Counted from the stretch's first letter, positions 1-10,096 are shown. The stretch: 64,000 nt of DNA from Flagellimonas maritima (GCF_003269425.1 NZ_CP030104.1:3708470-3772469), one strand, 5' to 3'. Numbers and translations are program-made. The notes: a model not told the origin generated them from the sequence alone.

Positions 1-471
1 AACAATATAGTTTATTCTGAGGGATTGGCTTGTAAATATAATGGCAAACATATTGGAACTTTTGGAGTTGTCAGCAAACCTATGTTGAGTCAATTCGATA
101 TAAAACAAGATGTTTTTTATGCTGATTTAGATTGGGATATTATTATGGACAGTATTGAAACCAAAAATGTAACATTTAAAGAAATTCCCAAATTCCCAGG
201 GGTTTCCCGTGATTTTGCTTTACAAATAGACGAAAATATATCATATCAACAAGTATATGATCTTGCGTGGGAAACAGAAAAGAAGTTATTGAAAAATGTA
301 AACTTGTTTGATGTTTACAAAGGTGAAAAACTACCTGACGGGAAGAAATCCTATGCGGTAAGTTTTACATTAATGGATGAGAACAAAACATTGACCGATA
401 AGCAGATAGATAAAATTATGAACAAACTATTGGTCAAGTATAAAGAAAATTTGGGAGCAGAACTTCGCTGA
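1..471 (+). CDS. pheT: Phenylalanyl-tRNA synthetase beta chain, C-terminal end (partial)
   Basis: The reading frame is open from base 1 and ends at the TGA at 469-471, so only the last ~156 residues are present. They cover the end of the B3/B4-side core and the C-terminal FDX-ACB (anticodon-binding) domain, with the family pattern around FKEIPKFPGVSRDFAL and the closing LTDKQIDKIMNKL helix. PheT pairs with PheS to charge tRNA-Phe in the cytoplasm. The internal ATG at 25 is not a true start because the protein clearly continues upstream of the window. It is convergent with the fasciclin gene, two bases away. Confidence 0.95.
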   Translation, partial: NNIVYSEGLACKYNGKHIGTFGVVSKPMLSQFDIKQDVFYADLDWDIIMDSIETKNVTFKEIPKFPGVSRDFALQIDENISYQQVYDLAWETEKKLLKNVNLFDVYKGEKLPDGKKSYAVSFTLMDENKTLTDKQIDKIMNKLLVKYKENLGAELR

Positions 472-473
472 TA

Positions 474-1013
474 TTACATTCGAGTTGGTAGAATAACACT
501 GTCAATCTCATGTATGATTCCATTTTTTTGATTAACATCAGCAGCAGTTATCCTCGCAGTATTACCAATGGGGTCGGTCAAAACAATATCATAACCTTCC
601 ATATGAGCTATTAATTTTTTTCCTTGAATTGTAGTAAAACTCGCTTTACCACTACCTCTGCACATTGCTTTTAAGATATGGGATGCAGTAAGGTTACCTG
701 CAACAATATGATACATCAGTAAAGATTTTAGTTCAGACTTATCTTCTGAATCCATTAATTCTTGAATCTTGGTATTTGAAAATTTTTCAAAGGCAGCGTC
801 AGATGGTGCAAAAACTGTAAAAGGACCTGAACAATCCAATATCTCGGCCATTTCTGTAGCTTTAACGGCAGCAATCAAAATTTTATGATGATCGGATTCA
901 CTTGTATTTTGGGTAATGGATTTATCTTTTGATAAATCATTGCTTTGGGCGTTGATTGTAAATGAAAAAGAGAGTAAAAGAAAAAATAAGAAATACTTCA
1001 ATGGAGGTCTCAT
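474..1013 (-). CDS. Secreted fasciclin (FAS1) domain protein
   Basis: This 179-residue protein has a classical signal peptide (hydrophobic stretch ending near INAQ, residue ~23) with no lipobox cysteine. One FAS1 domain follows, from about residue 40 to the end. The FAS1 signatures are visible: the H1 motif FTVFAPSDAAFEKF and the H2-like end NGIIHEIDSVILP, with the central YHIVAG. Single-FAS1 secreted proteins are common in Flavobacteriaceae and are thought to act in adhesion or matrix binding, but no specific role is proven. It is monocistronic and divergent from the membrane protein at 1238. Confidence 0.88.
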   Translation of the reverse strand: MRPPLKYFLFFLLLSFSFTINAQSNDLSKDKSITQNTSESDHHKILIAAVKATEMAEILDCSGPFTVFAPSDAAFEKFSNTKIQELMDSEDKSELKSLLMYHIVAGNLTASHILKAMCRGSGKASFTTIQGKKLIAHMEGYDIVLTDPIGNTARITAADVNQKNGIIHEIDSVILPTRM

Positions 1014-1147
1014 TAGTATACTATGATTTGGGGCTAAATTTGAATTTCTATAATTTTTAAAGGTAATTTACGATTAAATACCAAAAACGTCGATAAGATA
1101 CATCAATTTCAAAGAACACTCATCTTTTTATAAGAAAGAAATGTATT

Positions 1148-1163
1148 TTAACTTAATGTTAAC
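1148..1163. promoter_or_regulatory. Candidate response-regulator site: TTAAC direct repeat, 11-base spacing
   Basis: TTAAC occurs at 1148-1152 and again at 1159-1163, i.e. TTAAC-N6-TTAAC. One helical turn between repeats is typical of OmpR/PhoB-type binding sites. It lies in the divergent region between the fasciclin gene and the membrane protein gene. The same arrangement appears at 3690-3705, and a related one upstream of rprX (38709-38739). Binding is inferred only. Confidence 0.35.
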
Positions 1164-1206
1164 ATTTTGGAATTTTATAGTTATAGTAATCCGAAGTACT
1201 ATTTGT

Positions 1207-1214
1207 TAACTTTG
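1207..1214 (+). promoter_or_regulatory. Bacteroidota -7 promoter box (TAACTTTG)
   Basis: TAACTTTG fits the Bacteroidota primary sigma -7 consensus TAnnTTTG and lies 23 bases before the ATG at 1238. No TTG lies at the usual 17-23-base distance, so the -33 element is weak or replaced by an activator. Confidence 0.45.
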
Positions 1215-1237
1215 ACAGTATTGCTAAGAAAAAGACT

Positions 1238-1957
1238 ATGATATTTAAAAACACTGACATTGAGAGGGAACTCCACCTCATCAAGAAAAAATCAAACAAA
1301 GAGTTACAGGTTTTAAAAGAGGTACAGCGAATTTTGGAAAAGGATAACGCTAAAGACTCTACCATTAAAGAAAACCTCAAGACCAAAAAAAAAATCCACA
1401 ATAATGATTTTGATTTTAATCTTTTAGAGACCGACAGAATCTACCATTTAGACCAGATAAAGGATATCTGCATAAATTATAGACTCCGTTTTTTGGATAG
1501 CAGATATTTTAAGGGTAAAATTCCGCAAAGTGCCATTACCAAAATCAAGGAATTGGAATCCGTCCATGATTTAGAAATTAAAGGATTCAAAATAATGGCC
1601 CCTTCCAAACTTTTTAAGTTAGAGGATAAAGATGATCCTTTGCTTTTTGCACCAATTGGCAATGGGTATTTTTATCTGATCCATAAATGGGGCAATGACT
1701 TGCATCCGTTTCGTAAATTGTTGGTCTGGCCATTTAAGAGCATTGTTAATTTGTCCTTATTTGTATTTCTGATAAGCTATTTTGCTACATTGATAATTCC
1801 AGAGGGCTTATTTTCAAAAGAAAATTCCACTGCAGAATTCTGGATCATCTACTTTTTTATGTTCAAGTGTATTGCTTCCGTAGTTATTTTTTACGGATTT
1901 GCACTGGGCAAAAATTTTAATCCAGCTATTTGGAACAGTAAATATTTTAATGCTTAA
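1238..1957 (+). CDS. Hypothetical protein with two C-terminal membrane segments
   Basis: I do not recognise this 239-residue protein. The first ~160 residues are highly charged and look cytoplasmic: a coiled-coil-like lysine/glutamate-rich stretch at residues 1-55, then a mixed domain. Two hydrophobic segments follow, at about residues 168-190 (SLFVFLISYFATLII) and 205-230 (YFFMFKCIASVVIFYGFAL). Both termini would therefore be inside. It ends three bases from the convergent ABC-F gene. A -7 box at 1207 and a TTAAC direct repeat lie upstream. No catalytic motif is visible. Confidence 0.75.
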   Translation: MIFKNTDIERELHLIKKKSNKELQVLKEVQRILEKDNAKDSTIKENLKTKKKIHNNDFDFNLLETDRIYHLDQIKDICINYRLRFLDSRYFKGKIPQSAITKIKELESVHDLEIKGFKIMAPSKLFKLEDKDDPLLFAPIGNGYFYLIHKWGNDLHPFRKLLVWPFKSIVNLSLFVFLISYFATLIIPEGLFSKENSTAEFWIIYFFMFKCIASVVIFYGFALGKNFNPAIWNSKYFNA

Positions 1958-1960
1958 TGA

Positions 1961-3619
<1,659 letters not shown>

Positions 3620-3689
3620 CTAAAACCATCTCTTAAAACTAATTTAAGAACCCTCTATTAAACTACACAATAACAGGGATTTACAACTT

Positions 3690-3705
3690 TTAACTAGCTA
3701 TTAAC
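3690..3705 (+). promoter_or_regulatory. Candidate response-regulator site: TTAAC direct repeat, 11-base spacing
   Basis: TTAAC at 3690-3694 and 3701-3705 are exactly 11 bases apart. The downstream copy ends 22 bases before the -7 box at 3728, which is where a -33 TTG would normally sit and where none is found. That is the layout expected for an activator that replaces the -33 contact. It would control the lipoprotein gene at 3762. Binding is inferred. Confidence 0.4.
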
Positions 3706-3727
3706 AAAGATGGCTTTCTGGTATTCT

Positions 3728-3735
3728 TAATTTTG
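3728..3735 (+). promoter_or_regulatory. Bacteroidota -7 promoter box (TAATTTTG)
   Basis: TAATTTTG matches TAnnTTTG. Its last base is the G of the GTG at 3735 that would be the longest possible start of the next gene. That GTG can hardly lie in the transcript, which supports the ATG at 3762. Confidence 0.55.
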
Positions 3736-3761
3736 TGACCAAACTAAGGCAGTACTTTTTT

Positions 3762-5144
3762 ATGATAAGATTTTTACTTTGCCTCTTCTTTTTATCAATT
3801 TTATCGTGTTCTAAAAAATCAAGAGAACATTCATCTATATATTTTGGCGGAGAGATCGTAAATCCTACCAGCGAATACATTGTGCTGTACAGGAACGACA
3901 GTTATATAGATTCTGTAAAACTTGATGACGAAAATCGCTTTTCTTTTGATTTGAATAGTATTCAAGATGGCCTTTATCATTTTGACCATAGCCCAGAACT
4001 TCAATATTTGTATCTCCAAGAAGGTGATAGCCTTGTTGTTCGGCTCAATACTATGGAATTTGATGAGTCCCTAGTGTTTTCTGGGAAAGGTAGTGAAATC
4101 AATAATTTTCTTTTGGAGATGTATTTGGCCTATGAGAAGGAAGAGCCTTTAATATATAATTACTATAATCTCAATCCCGAAGATTTCAATAGAAAAATTG
4201 ATTCTTTGCGTCTTCAAAAAATTGAATCGTTCGAAGAGCTTGTGGGCGATAATGAACTATCAGAAAAAGTATTGGTCATGGGAAAGGCCGCCATCGATTA
4301 CAATAGTTTCATTCATAAAGAAAAATACCCTTTCTATCATAAAAAGAAAACCGGCGAAGAAACGATCCATGACTTGGACGATCTTTTTTATGCCCACAGA
4401 AATCTAATAGACCTTAATAGTAAAGATCTTGCCTATTTTAGACCTTACTTTGATTTTATGAAGTACCACTTTGGCAATTTGTCCTATGTGACCTGCATGA
4501 AAGATTGTGGTGCGTCAAAAAAAGCAGTTAGCAGTCATCTGCATTTTAACAAACACAAACTTAAATTGGTGGACAGCCTGGTTAAAGAACCTGAGCTCAG
4601 GGATATTCTTTTTAGAAACATAGCAATGGATTATCTACTTAAAGAGCATAGCTCTGATGAAGAGAGCCAAATATTCCTTAACAAGTTTGAAGCGCTTTCG
4701 ACGAATGAGACCCATAAAGAAGAGATTGCCGATGTTTACAAAGGAATCAAAAACCTCCAACCTAAGAGTAAATTGCCCAATCTGATTCTCACCAATACAG
4801 CCAATGAAAAGGTTTCTTTAAATGAAATCAGCAAAAACAAAAAAACAGTTTTTTATTTCTGGACAGCCTCACAAAAGAGACATTTTAAAAATGTTATAAA
4901 ACACGTATCGAATCTAGAAAAGAAATTTCCCGAGTATAATTTCGTCGGAATCAACTTAAAGACAAGTTTCCCACAATGGGTCAGCATCATAGAAGAACAC
5001 AAACTCAACAAAGAAAATCAATTCCATGGTTACGATTTTAAAGAAATACAGACAACCATGATCATCGACGGCCTTAATAAATGTGTTATTACAGAGGATA
5101 CCTTGATTGTTGACGCTTTTGCCAATCTTTATACTTCTTTTTAA
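3762..5144 (+). CDS. Lipoprotein with DUF4369-like N-terminus and redox-inactive thioredoxin fold
   Basis: From ATG 3762 the protein is about 460 residues, starting with a lipoprotein signal (FLSILSC, Cys near residue 16). Residues ~25-110 are beta-rich and resemble the DUF4369 domain found before TlpA-like thioredoxins in Bacteroidota. The middle is helical. The last ~130 residues have the thioredoxin-fold pattern KTVFYFWTASQKRHFKNVI. The place of the CxxC motif is occupied by ASQK, so no disulfide exchange is expected. The nine-codon upstream extension from GTG 3735 is rejected because it overlaps the promoter box. Role unknown; possibly a periplasmic binding or scaffold protein. Confidence 0.8.
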   Translation: MIRFLLCLFFLSILSCSKKSREHSSIYFGGEIVNPTSEYIVLYRNDSYIDSVKLDDENRFSFDLNSIQDGLYHFDHSPELQYLYLQEGDSLVVRLNTMEFDESLVFSGKGSEINNFLLEMYLAYEKEEPLIYNYYNLNPEDFNRKIDSLRLQKIESFEELVGDNELSEKVLVMGKAAIDYNSFIHKEKYPFYHKKKTGEETIHDLDDLFYAHRNLIDLNSKDLAYFRPYFDFMKYHFGNLSYVTCMKDCGASKKAVSSHLHFNKHKLKLVDSLVKEPELRDILFRNIAMDYLLKEHSSDEESQIFLNKFEALSTNETHKEEIADVYKGIKNLQPKSKLPNLILTNTANEKVSLNEISKNKKTVFYFWTASQKRHFKNVIKHVSNLEKKFPEYNFVGINLKTSFPQWVSIIEEHKLNKENQFHGYDFKEIQTTMIIDGLNKCVITEDTLIVDAFANLYTSF

Positions 5145-5147
5145 TAA

Positions 5148-5179
5148 AAAAGCTCTGAAGTTTTAAGTCCAGAGCTTTT
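5148..5179. terminator. Bidirectional hairpin terminator
   Basis: A perfect 10-bp stem (AAAAGCTCTG at 5148-5157, CAGAGCTTTT at 5170-5179) with a 12-base loop lies between two convergent genes. A/T-rich flanks on both sides allow it to serve the lipoprotein gene and the transaldolase gene. Confidence 0.85.
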
Positions 5180-5201
5180 AAATTTCAATTGATTGTTCAA
5201 A

Positions 5202-5858
5202 TCAACTGTTCCCTTTTTTGTAGTCTGCCAAGAATTTTTCAAGTCCTATGTCTGTCAAAGGATGCTTCAAAAGTCCATCAATTGAAGATAGAGGTCCTGT
5301 CATAACATCGGCACCTATCTTAGCACAGTCTATTACGTGCATGGTATGACGTATCGAAGCCGCTAAAATTTGCGTTTCAAATCCATAATTGTCATAGATC
5401 AAGCGTATTTCTGCAATAAGGTTAAGACCATCTGTAGATATATCGTCCAAGCGCCCTAAAAATGGGGATACGTATGTTGCGCCCGCTTTTGCGGCCAACA
5501 ATGCTTGACCAGGTGAGAAAACCAATGTACAATTGGTTTTAATTCCTTTATCGTAAAAGTATTTTAATGCTTTGACCCCATCCTTTATCATAGGAACTTT
5601 TACAACTATTTGGGAATGCAGCGCTGCTAATTCTTCACCCTCTTTTACCATTCCGTCAAAATCCGTGGCCACAACTTCTGCAGAAACATCGCCATCCACA
5701 ATTTCACAGATATCCATGTAATGTTTAAGAATATTGTCTTTACCGGTTATTCCTTCTTTTGCCATTAATGATGGGTTGGTGGTAACACCGTCCAAAACCC
5801 CTAGTTGTTGCGCCTCTGATATTTGGTCCAGATTTGCCGTGTCAATAAAAAATTTCAT
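5202..5858 (-). CDS. tal: Transaldolase (small TalC type)
   Basis: This 218-residue protein belongs to the short transaldolase/fructose-6-phosphate aldolase family, with the opening [18 protein letters not shown], and the Schiff-base lysine in VVKVP (residue ~86). Two positions separate the activities. Known aldolases (E. coli FsaA) have Gln before VMAT and Tyr in APY. Here the matching positions are Glu in SAEVVAT and Phe in SPFLGR, as in transaldolases. It should therefore transfer dihydroxyacetone units in the non-oxidative pentose phosphate pathway. Automatic pipelines may call it fsa. It is cytoplasmic and precedes no obvious partner gene. Confidence 0.9.
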   Translation of the reverse strand: MKFFIDTANLDQISEAQQLGVLDGVTTNPSLMAKEGITGKDNILKHYMDICEIVDGDVSAEVVATDFDGMVKEGEELAALHSQIVVKVPMIKDGVKALKYFYDKGIKTNCTLVFSPGQALLAAKAGATYVSPFLGRLDDISTDGLNLIAEIRLIYDNYGFETQILAASIRHTMHVIDCAKIGADVMTGPLSSIDGLLKHPLTDIGLEKFLADYKKGNS

Positions 5859-5903
5859 CCGCTATATTTTAGATTTTCGTTATTAAGATAAGTAGTTATA
5901 AAA

Positions 5904-6713
5904 CTACAATTTATAATGGTTCAGCAATAGCTTTTCGTAGACTTTATCAGGTAAAATCTTCTTCAGGCCAAGCGAAAATTTTTGTAAAAAAGAACCCACT
6001 GGATTATGGATTTTTGGACTTTCTTGGTTTATTATTTTATATACTTTCCGTGCGACCTTTACTGGATCGTCGGCACTATCCACGTCCTCATTTATGGACT
6101 TTAGGGTTTTTGAGTATTTTTCTTGATAATGGGATTGCCCGGAAATTGGTGAATGGTATCTCCCCGCAGCAATATTTGTTGCAAAATCCCCTGGGGCAAC
6201 ATTTGTAATTGTAATTCCAAAATCCTTTGTTTCCATACGTAGTGCTTCCGTAATCAGGCCCAAAGCTCCCTTTGTCGCCGAATAGAAGCCACGGTACGGC
6301 AATCCCATATATCCTGCTATCGAAGTTACATTTATAATCGTGCCCCTGCCCTGCTCTCGCATATGCGGCAACACAGCTTTCATCATGTTCACGGGGCCGT
6401 GAAAATTAATATCAAAAACGTTCAAGATTTCTTCGTGTGGGGTTTCCTCAACAGGACCTGTAATACCAACCCCTGCGTTGTTGATAAGGATACTGATTTT
6501 CCCTTCTTTTGAAATTACTTCCGAAACTGCTTTTTGAATGCTTTCAGCAGACTTTACATCCAACTGTATGAGTATAAAAGCATTAAAATCTGAATAATTC
6601 TGTGGATTTCTTGCAGTTCCATAGACTGTATAGCCCTTCTCTGCCAAATATGTTCCGATGGATTTACCAATGCCCGAAGATCCACCCGTAATCAAGACAA
6701 CCTGTTTATCCAT
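5904..6713 (-). CDS. Short-chain dehydrogenase/reductase
   Basis: A 269-residue classical SDR. The cofactor motif is TGGSSGIGKSIG at the N-terminus, followed by NNAGVG (residues ~88-93) and the catalytic set Ser in VTSIAGYMG and YSATKGAL (Tyr-x3-Lys, near residue 154). The first beta strand is followed by an Arg-containing YGTARNP turn, which favours NADP(H). The C-terminal helix region NPVGSFLQKFSLGLKKILP is basic and amphipathic. The substrate cannot be told. It is transcribed away from the SRP RNA gene end, 45 bases upstream of transaldolase, and may be co-transcribed with it. Confidence 0.85.
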   Translation of the reverse strand: MDKQVVLITGGSSGIGKSIGTYLAEKGYTVYGTARNPQNYSDFNAFILIQLDVKSAESIQKAVSEVISKEGKISILINNAGVGITGPVEETPHEEILNVFDINFHGPVNMMKAVLPHMREQGRGTIINVTSIAGYMGLPYRGFYSATKGALGLITEALRMETKDFGITITNVAPGDFATNIAAGRYHSPISGQSHYQEKYSKTLKSINEDVDSADDPVKVARKVYKIINQESPKIHNPVGSFLQKFSLGLKKILPDKVYEKLLLNHYKL

Positions 6714-6775
6714 TCTTAATGTTTACAATTACTGCTGAAAGGTAAGCAATCATGGGAATTTAAGGCACAAAAAAA

Positions 6776-6869
6776 GGCAAGCTACCTACATCGCACCGCT
6801 ACGACCACATACCCTTGCTGCGTTCCCGCCCTGGGGGATTCTGTAGGAGCTGGTCGTGTAGGACTTGCC
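6776..6869 (-). ncRNA. ffs: Signal recognition particle RNA (small bacterial type)
   Basis: Read on the minus strand, the ends GGCAAG and CTTGCC pair, followed inward by CCTACA with TGTAGG and further helical blocks. The apex carries GGGAACGCAGCAAGGG, the conserved Ffh-binding symmetric/asymmetric loop region of the 4.5S-like SRP RNA. The length of ~94 bases is normal. A T run on the RNA strand directly follows the 3' end (6769-6775). A full promoter (TTG, 20 bases, TATATTTG) ends six bases before the 5' end. This RNA binds Ffh for co-translational targeting of membrane proteins. Confidence 0.93.
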
Positions 6870-6874
6870 AAATA

Positions 6875-6905
6875 CAAATATACGACCCTTTTAAATTTGC
6901 TGCAA
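6875..6905 (-). promoter_or_regulatory. Promoter of the SRP RNA gene
   Basis: On the minus strand TTG (6905-6903), a 20-base spacer and TATATTTG (6882-6875) match the Bacteroidota consensus TTG-N17-23-TAnnTTTG exactly. The predicted transcription start a few bases on coincides with the RNA 5' end near 6869. Confidence 0.85.
6892..6899 (+). promoter_or_regulatory. -7 promoter box for the glutaminyl cyclase operon (TAAATTTG)
   Basis: TAAATTTG fits TAnnTTTG. A TTG lies 24 bases upstream (6865-6867), one base outside the usual spacing. The box sits inside the spacer of the opposing SRP RNA promoter, so the two promoters physically overlap. Confidence 0.55.
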
Positions 6906-6947
6906 TCATATTACATTCTTAATTTCGATGGAAGTAAGATTTTAAAA

Positions 6948-8018
6948 ATGATATCTATTACAAAAACCATGATCAAGCTTTTTTCAATTTTTGGCTTATT
7001 TGTTTTATTCATGGGGTGCGGAGGAGAAAATGACCCCAGCAAATTTTTTGAGATTCAACTGGAGGACAATAAAAATAAGTTTCAACAAGGCCAAGATGTT
7101 GGTGTTGCAATAAAAAATAAAAAGAACTTCACAATTGAAAATGTAGAATACACATTGGATGGGCAACTAATGCCGGTCAATAACGGAAAAATCAAATTTG
7201 ATGTAAAAACACTTGGCAATAAGGTGCTTACTGCCAAAATCGACTTTGAAGAGCAATCCATTGAAATACAAAAAAAGATAAAACTGTTGGCAGCTGCCCC
7301 ACCGGAAATCTACACTTATGAAATTATAAACACATATCCCCACGACCCTGGCGCATACACCCAAGGTTTAGAGTTTGAAGGCGATATTCTTTATGAAGGT
7401 ACTGGAAAGAAAGGTGCATCAACAATAAGAAAGGTAAATTTTGAGACCGGGGAGGTTATTCAAAAGGTGAATTTGGATAAAACCGTGTTTGGAGAAGGTA
7501 TTACCCTACTCAATGATAAACTCTACCAACTCACATGGCAAAGTGGAATCGGGTACATTTATAATCCTTCGAATTTGGAAAAAATCAAAAATTTTAGCTA
7601 CGGTGAAAGTAGGGAAGGCTGGGGCCTCTGTAATGATGGAGAAAAAATCTATAAAAGCGATGGTACCGAAAAAATATGGTTTCTGGAACCATCAACGCTT
7701 CAAGAAAAGGGATATATTGAGACCGTGACGAACAAATCCATTTTTAATATGGCTAACGAACTTGAATACGTAGACGGAAAATTATATGCCAACGTCTACC
7801 AAAAAGAAAGCATGATGATTATAGATGCTACTTCTGGTGCCATTGAAGGCGTAATAAATTTTGGTGGATTAAAGAGTAAAGTTGGCAGAGGGTCTAACTG
7901 GGACGAAGGCAATTCCGTGCTCAATGGCGTCGCCTATCATAAAGAAAGAGGAACTTTTTTTGTTACGGGCAAGAATTGGGACAAGCTTTTTGAGGTCAAA
8001 ATCCGTAAAAAGGACTAA
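6948..8018 (+). CDS. Glutaminyl-peptide cyclotransferase, beta-propeller type, lipoprotein
   Basis: After a lipoprotein signal (FVLFMGC, followed by GGEND) comes an Ig-like beta segment (to about residue 115). The rest is a plant/bacterial-type glutaminyl cyclase propeller, with HDPGAYTQGLEF, YEGTGKKG, ELEYVDGKLYANVYQ and the closing LNGVAYH. The enzyme cyclises N-terminal glutamine to pyroglutamate on exported proteins. The frame is open from 6897, but that codon overlaps the -7 box. ATG 6948 is preferred and ATG 6969 is an alternative. Its TAA overlaps the ATG of the next gene (TAATG), so the two are translationally coupled. Confidence 0.88.
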   Translation: MISITKTMIKLFSIFGLFVLFMGCGGENDPSKFFEIQLEDNKNKFQQGQDVGVAIKNKKNFTIENVEYTLDGQLMPVNNGKIKFDVKTLGNKVLTAKIDFEEQSIEIQKKIKLLAAAPPEIYTYEIINTYPHDPGAYTQGLEFEGDILYEGTGKKGASTIRKVNFETGEVIQKVNLDKTVFGEGITLLNDKLYQLTWQSGIGYIYNPSNLEKIKNFSYGESREGWGLCNDGEKIYKSDGTEKIWFLEPSTLQEKGYIETVTNKSIFNMANELEYVDGKLYANVYQKESMMIIDATSGAIEGVINFGGLKSKVGRGSNWDEGNSVLNGVAYHKERGTFFVTGKNWDKLFEVKIRKKD

Positions 8019-8413
8019 TGCTGGAGTATAGTAAAATTTTTAAAGTTACTCGGCAGGACCTTGATGAACTTAAGCACGTAAACAATATAAGATATGTGGA
8101 ATGGATTCAAGAAATATCAAAACAACATTGGTTCCACCTTACCGATGAAACCATTAGGGACACTATGGTCTGGGTGGTAAAAAAACATACTATAGAATAT
8201 TACAAATCCGCAGTACTGGATGATGAAATAAAGGTCAACACCTATATAAAAGATACAAAAGGACCTATTTCTGTACGCGCGGTGGAGATAAAGAGCAATA
8301 AGTCCGGACAAATTTTGGTCAATGCCCTTACAGAATGGTGTCTTTTAGATGTAGAAACCCTACGCCCAAAACGTGTTCCCGAATCCATTATAACCCTATT
8401 TACAAAACAGTGA
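8018..8413 (+). CDS. Acyl-CoA thioesterase, hotdog (4HBT) family
   Basis: A 131-residue single hotdog-fold protein. The N-terminal region TRQDLDELKHVNNIRYVEWIQEI carries the 4HBT pattern with catalytic-type Asp and the HVNN signature, followed by the long hotdog helix. The substrate is probably an acyl-CoA or acyl-ACP thioester but its chain length cannot be inferred. It overlaps the glutaminyl cyclase stop by one base and the next gene's GTG by four bases (GTGA). Confidence 0.85.
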   Translation: MLEYSKIFKVTRQDLDELKHVNNIRYVEWIQEISKQHWFHLTDETIRDTMVWVVKKHTIEYYKSAVLDDEIKVNTYIKDTKGPISVRAVEIKSNKSGQILVNALTEWCLLDVETLRPKRVPESIITLFTKQ

Positions 8414-9966
8414 GCCGCTGGTATATATACTTGATTCCAACTTTTTTTGGAGTTGTCCTTTTAGCTTCATTGGGCTCATGCCGTAAGGACTTTGAATATA
8501 ACGCTAGCACAGGGAATCTGGAATTTTCCAAGGACACCGTTTTTCTTGATACAATTTTTACAACCATTGGGAGCAGCACCTATACTTTAAAAGTTTACAA
8601 CAGGAGCAACAATGATCTTTATATTCCTTCAATTGGATTGGAAAATGGACAGGAAAGTGGTTACCGTTTAAATGTTGATGGCCTGGCAGGAAAGGAATTT
8701 GTAGATGTTCCGCTACTTGCCAAGGACAGTCTCTTTGTCTTTATTGAAACTACTTTTAATCTAGGACAAACATCCGAGAACGAGTTTTTGTACACAGATG
8801 CAATAGTTTTTGGGAGTGGTTCCAATACACAAAAAGTACAGTTGGTGACCTTGGTCAAGGACGCCGTTTTTCTGTACCCTAGAAAATTTTCAGATGGCAC
8901 AAATGAAACACTTGTTTTAGGCTCTGACGAAAACGGAGATGAAATTCGGGTAGATGGTTTTTTTCTTGATTCAGATGAATTGCTTTTTACCAATGAAAAG
9001 CCCTATGTAATTTATGGATATGCAGCCATACCGGAAAACAATACTCTTACCATAGAGGCTGGGGCGCGCGTCCATTTTCACAATGATTCCGGACTTTTGG
9101 TGGAAAATGAAGCATCTTTGCTCATAAATGGACTTTTAAGTGAAGATCAAGAATTGCTTGAAAATGAAATTATATTCGAAGGGGACCGTTTAGAATCGTC
9201 CTACGCACAACAACCAGGACAATGGGGTACAGTTTGGTTGAGGGCGGGCAGTATAAATAATGAAATAAACTATCTCACCATTAAAAATGCGACAGTAGGA
9301 CTTCGAATAGAAGGAGATGAAATTCTTGAAGCCCCTACCCTAACACTTAAAAATTCTCAAATCTATAATAGCTCCAATATTAACATTTGGGCCACAACTG
9401 CCAATCTTATGGCTGAAAACGTTGTTGTGGGGAATGCAAAGGATTATTCCTTCTACGGAGAACTCGGCGGGAAATATAGCTTTATTCATTGTACGATGGC
9501 AAATTATTGGAGAAATGGACCAAGGAGCGGTGCCACACTTCGTCTAGACAATGGTATAGAATTCCCAACAGGTGAAACAGGCACGGAAAATCTAGAAAAT
9601 GCTGATTTTGCAAATTGTATCATTGCTGGTAATTTGCCTATAGAATTGGAGTTGGTGCAAGATACCCAGGCAGAATTTAACTTCAAGTTCAAGAATTGCA
9701 TACTGCAATACCAAGACTCTAATGACGGCAATGAAAATAATCCACTATTTGATTTTGAAAATATTGACCTATACGAAAATATTATACTAAACGAAGAACC
9801 GGATTTTTTAAACCCCACCGAGAATCAGTTTCAGATTGGGAGAAATTCTTCTGCAATCAATAAAGCGGACATCAATTTTTCCACGCAGGTCCCCATGGAT
9901 ATTTTAGGAACTGAAAGAACTCAAAATCCAGATATTGGTGCTTACCAATATGTAAGTGAAAACTGA
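8410..9966 (+). CDS. Lipoprotein with right-handed beta-helix repeats
   Basis: The start is taken as GTG 8410, which overlaps the thioesterase stop and directly precedes a signal peptide (VSRWYIYLIPTFFGVVLL) with lipobox SLGSC. The upstream part of the open frame is thioesterase sequence read in another phase. The mature protein (~495 residues) has an N-terminal beta domain, then solenoid-like segments rich in Asn, Ile and Ala (EAPTLTLKNSQIYNSS), ending with NPDIGAYQY. That ending is a phrase seen in Bacteroidota proteins with parallel beta-helix (pectate-lyase-like) folds. No catalytic residues are evident. It is probably an outer-membrane or surface lipoprotein. Confidence 0.8.
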   Translation: MSRWYIYLIPTFFGVVLLASLGSCRKDFEYNASTGNLEFSKDTVFLDTIFTTIGSSTYTLKVYNRSNNDLYIPSIGLENGQESGYRLNVDGLAGKEFVDVPLLAKDSLFVFIETTFNLGQTSENEFLYTDAIVFGSGSNTQKVQLVTLVKDAVFLYPRKFSDGTNETLVLGSDENGDEIRVDGFFLDSDELLFTNEKPYVIYGYAAIPENNTLTIEAGARVHFHNDSGLLVENEASLLINGLLSEDQELLENEIIFEGDRLESSYAQQPGQWGTVWLRAGSINNEINYLTIKNATVGLRIEGDEILEAPTLTLKNSQIYNSSNINIWATTANLMAENVVVGNAKDYSFYGELGGKYSFIHCTMANYWRNGPRSGATLRLDNGIEFPTGETGTENLENADFANCIIAGNLPIELELVQDTQAEFNFKFKNCILQYQDSNDGNENNPLFDFENIDLYENIILNEEPDFLNPTENQFQIGRNSSAINKADINFSTQVPMDILGTERTQNPDIGAYQYVSEN

Positions 9967-9990
9967 GAAGTAAAGAAGAAAAAAGCACAT

Positions 9991-10014
9991 AAAATCAAAA
10001 AAAGTGTTGATTTT
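9991..10014 (+). terminator. Weak AT-rich hairpin after the lipoprotein gene
   Basis: AAAATCAA (9991-9998) and TTGATTTT (10007-10014) form an 8-bp stem with an 8-base loop. No long T run follows, so termination is uncertain. The rest of the 130-base gap shows no clear promoter. Confidence 0.35.
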
Positions 10015-10096
10015 GTGGAAAACCCATAGTTTTTTTAAGGGAAAACAGCAATGAGTTTTTTTTTAGCGTTAGTAACTTGCAATCAGTATTTTACAT

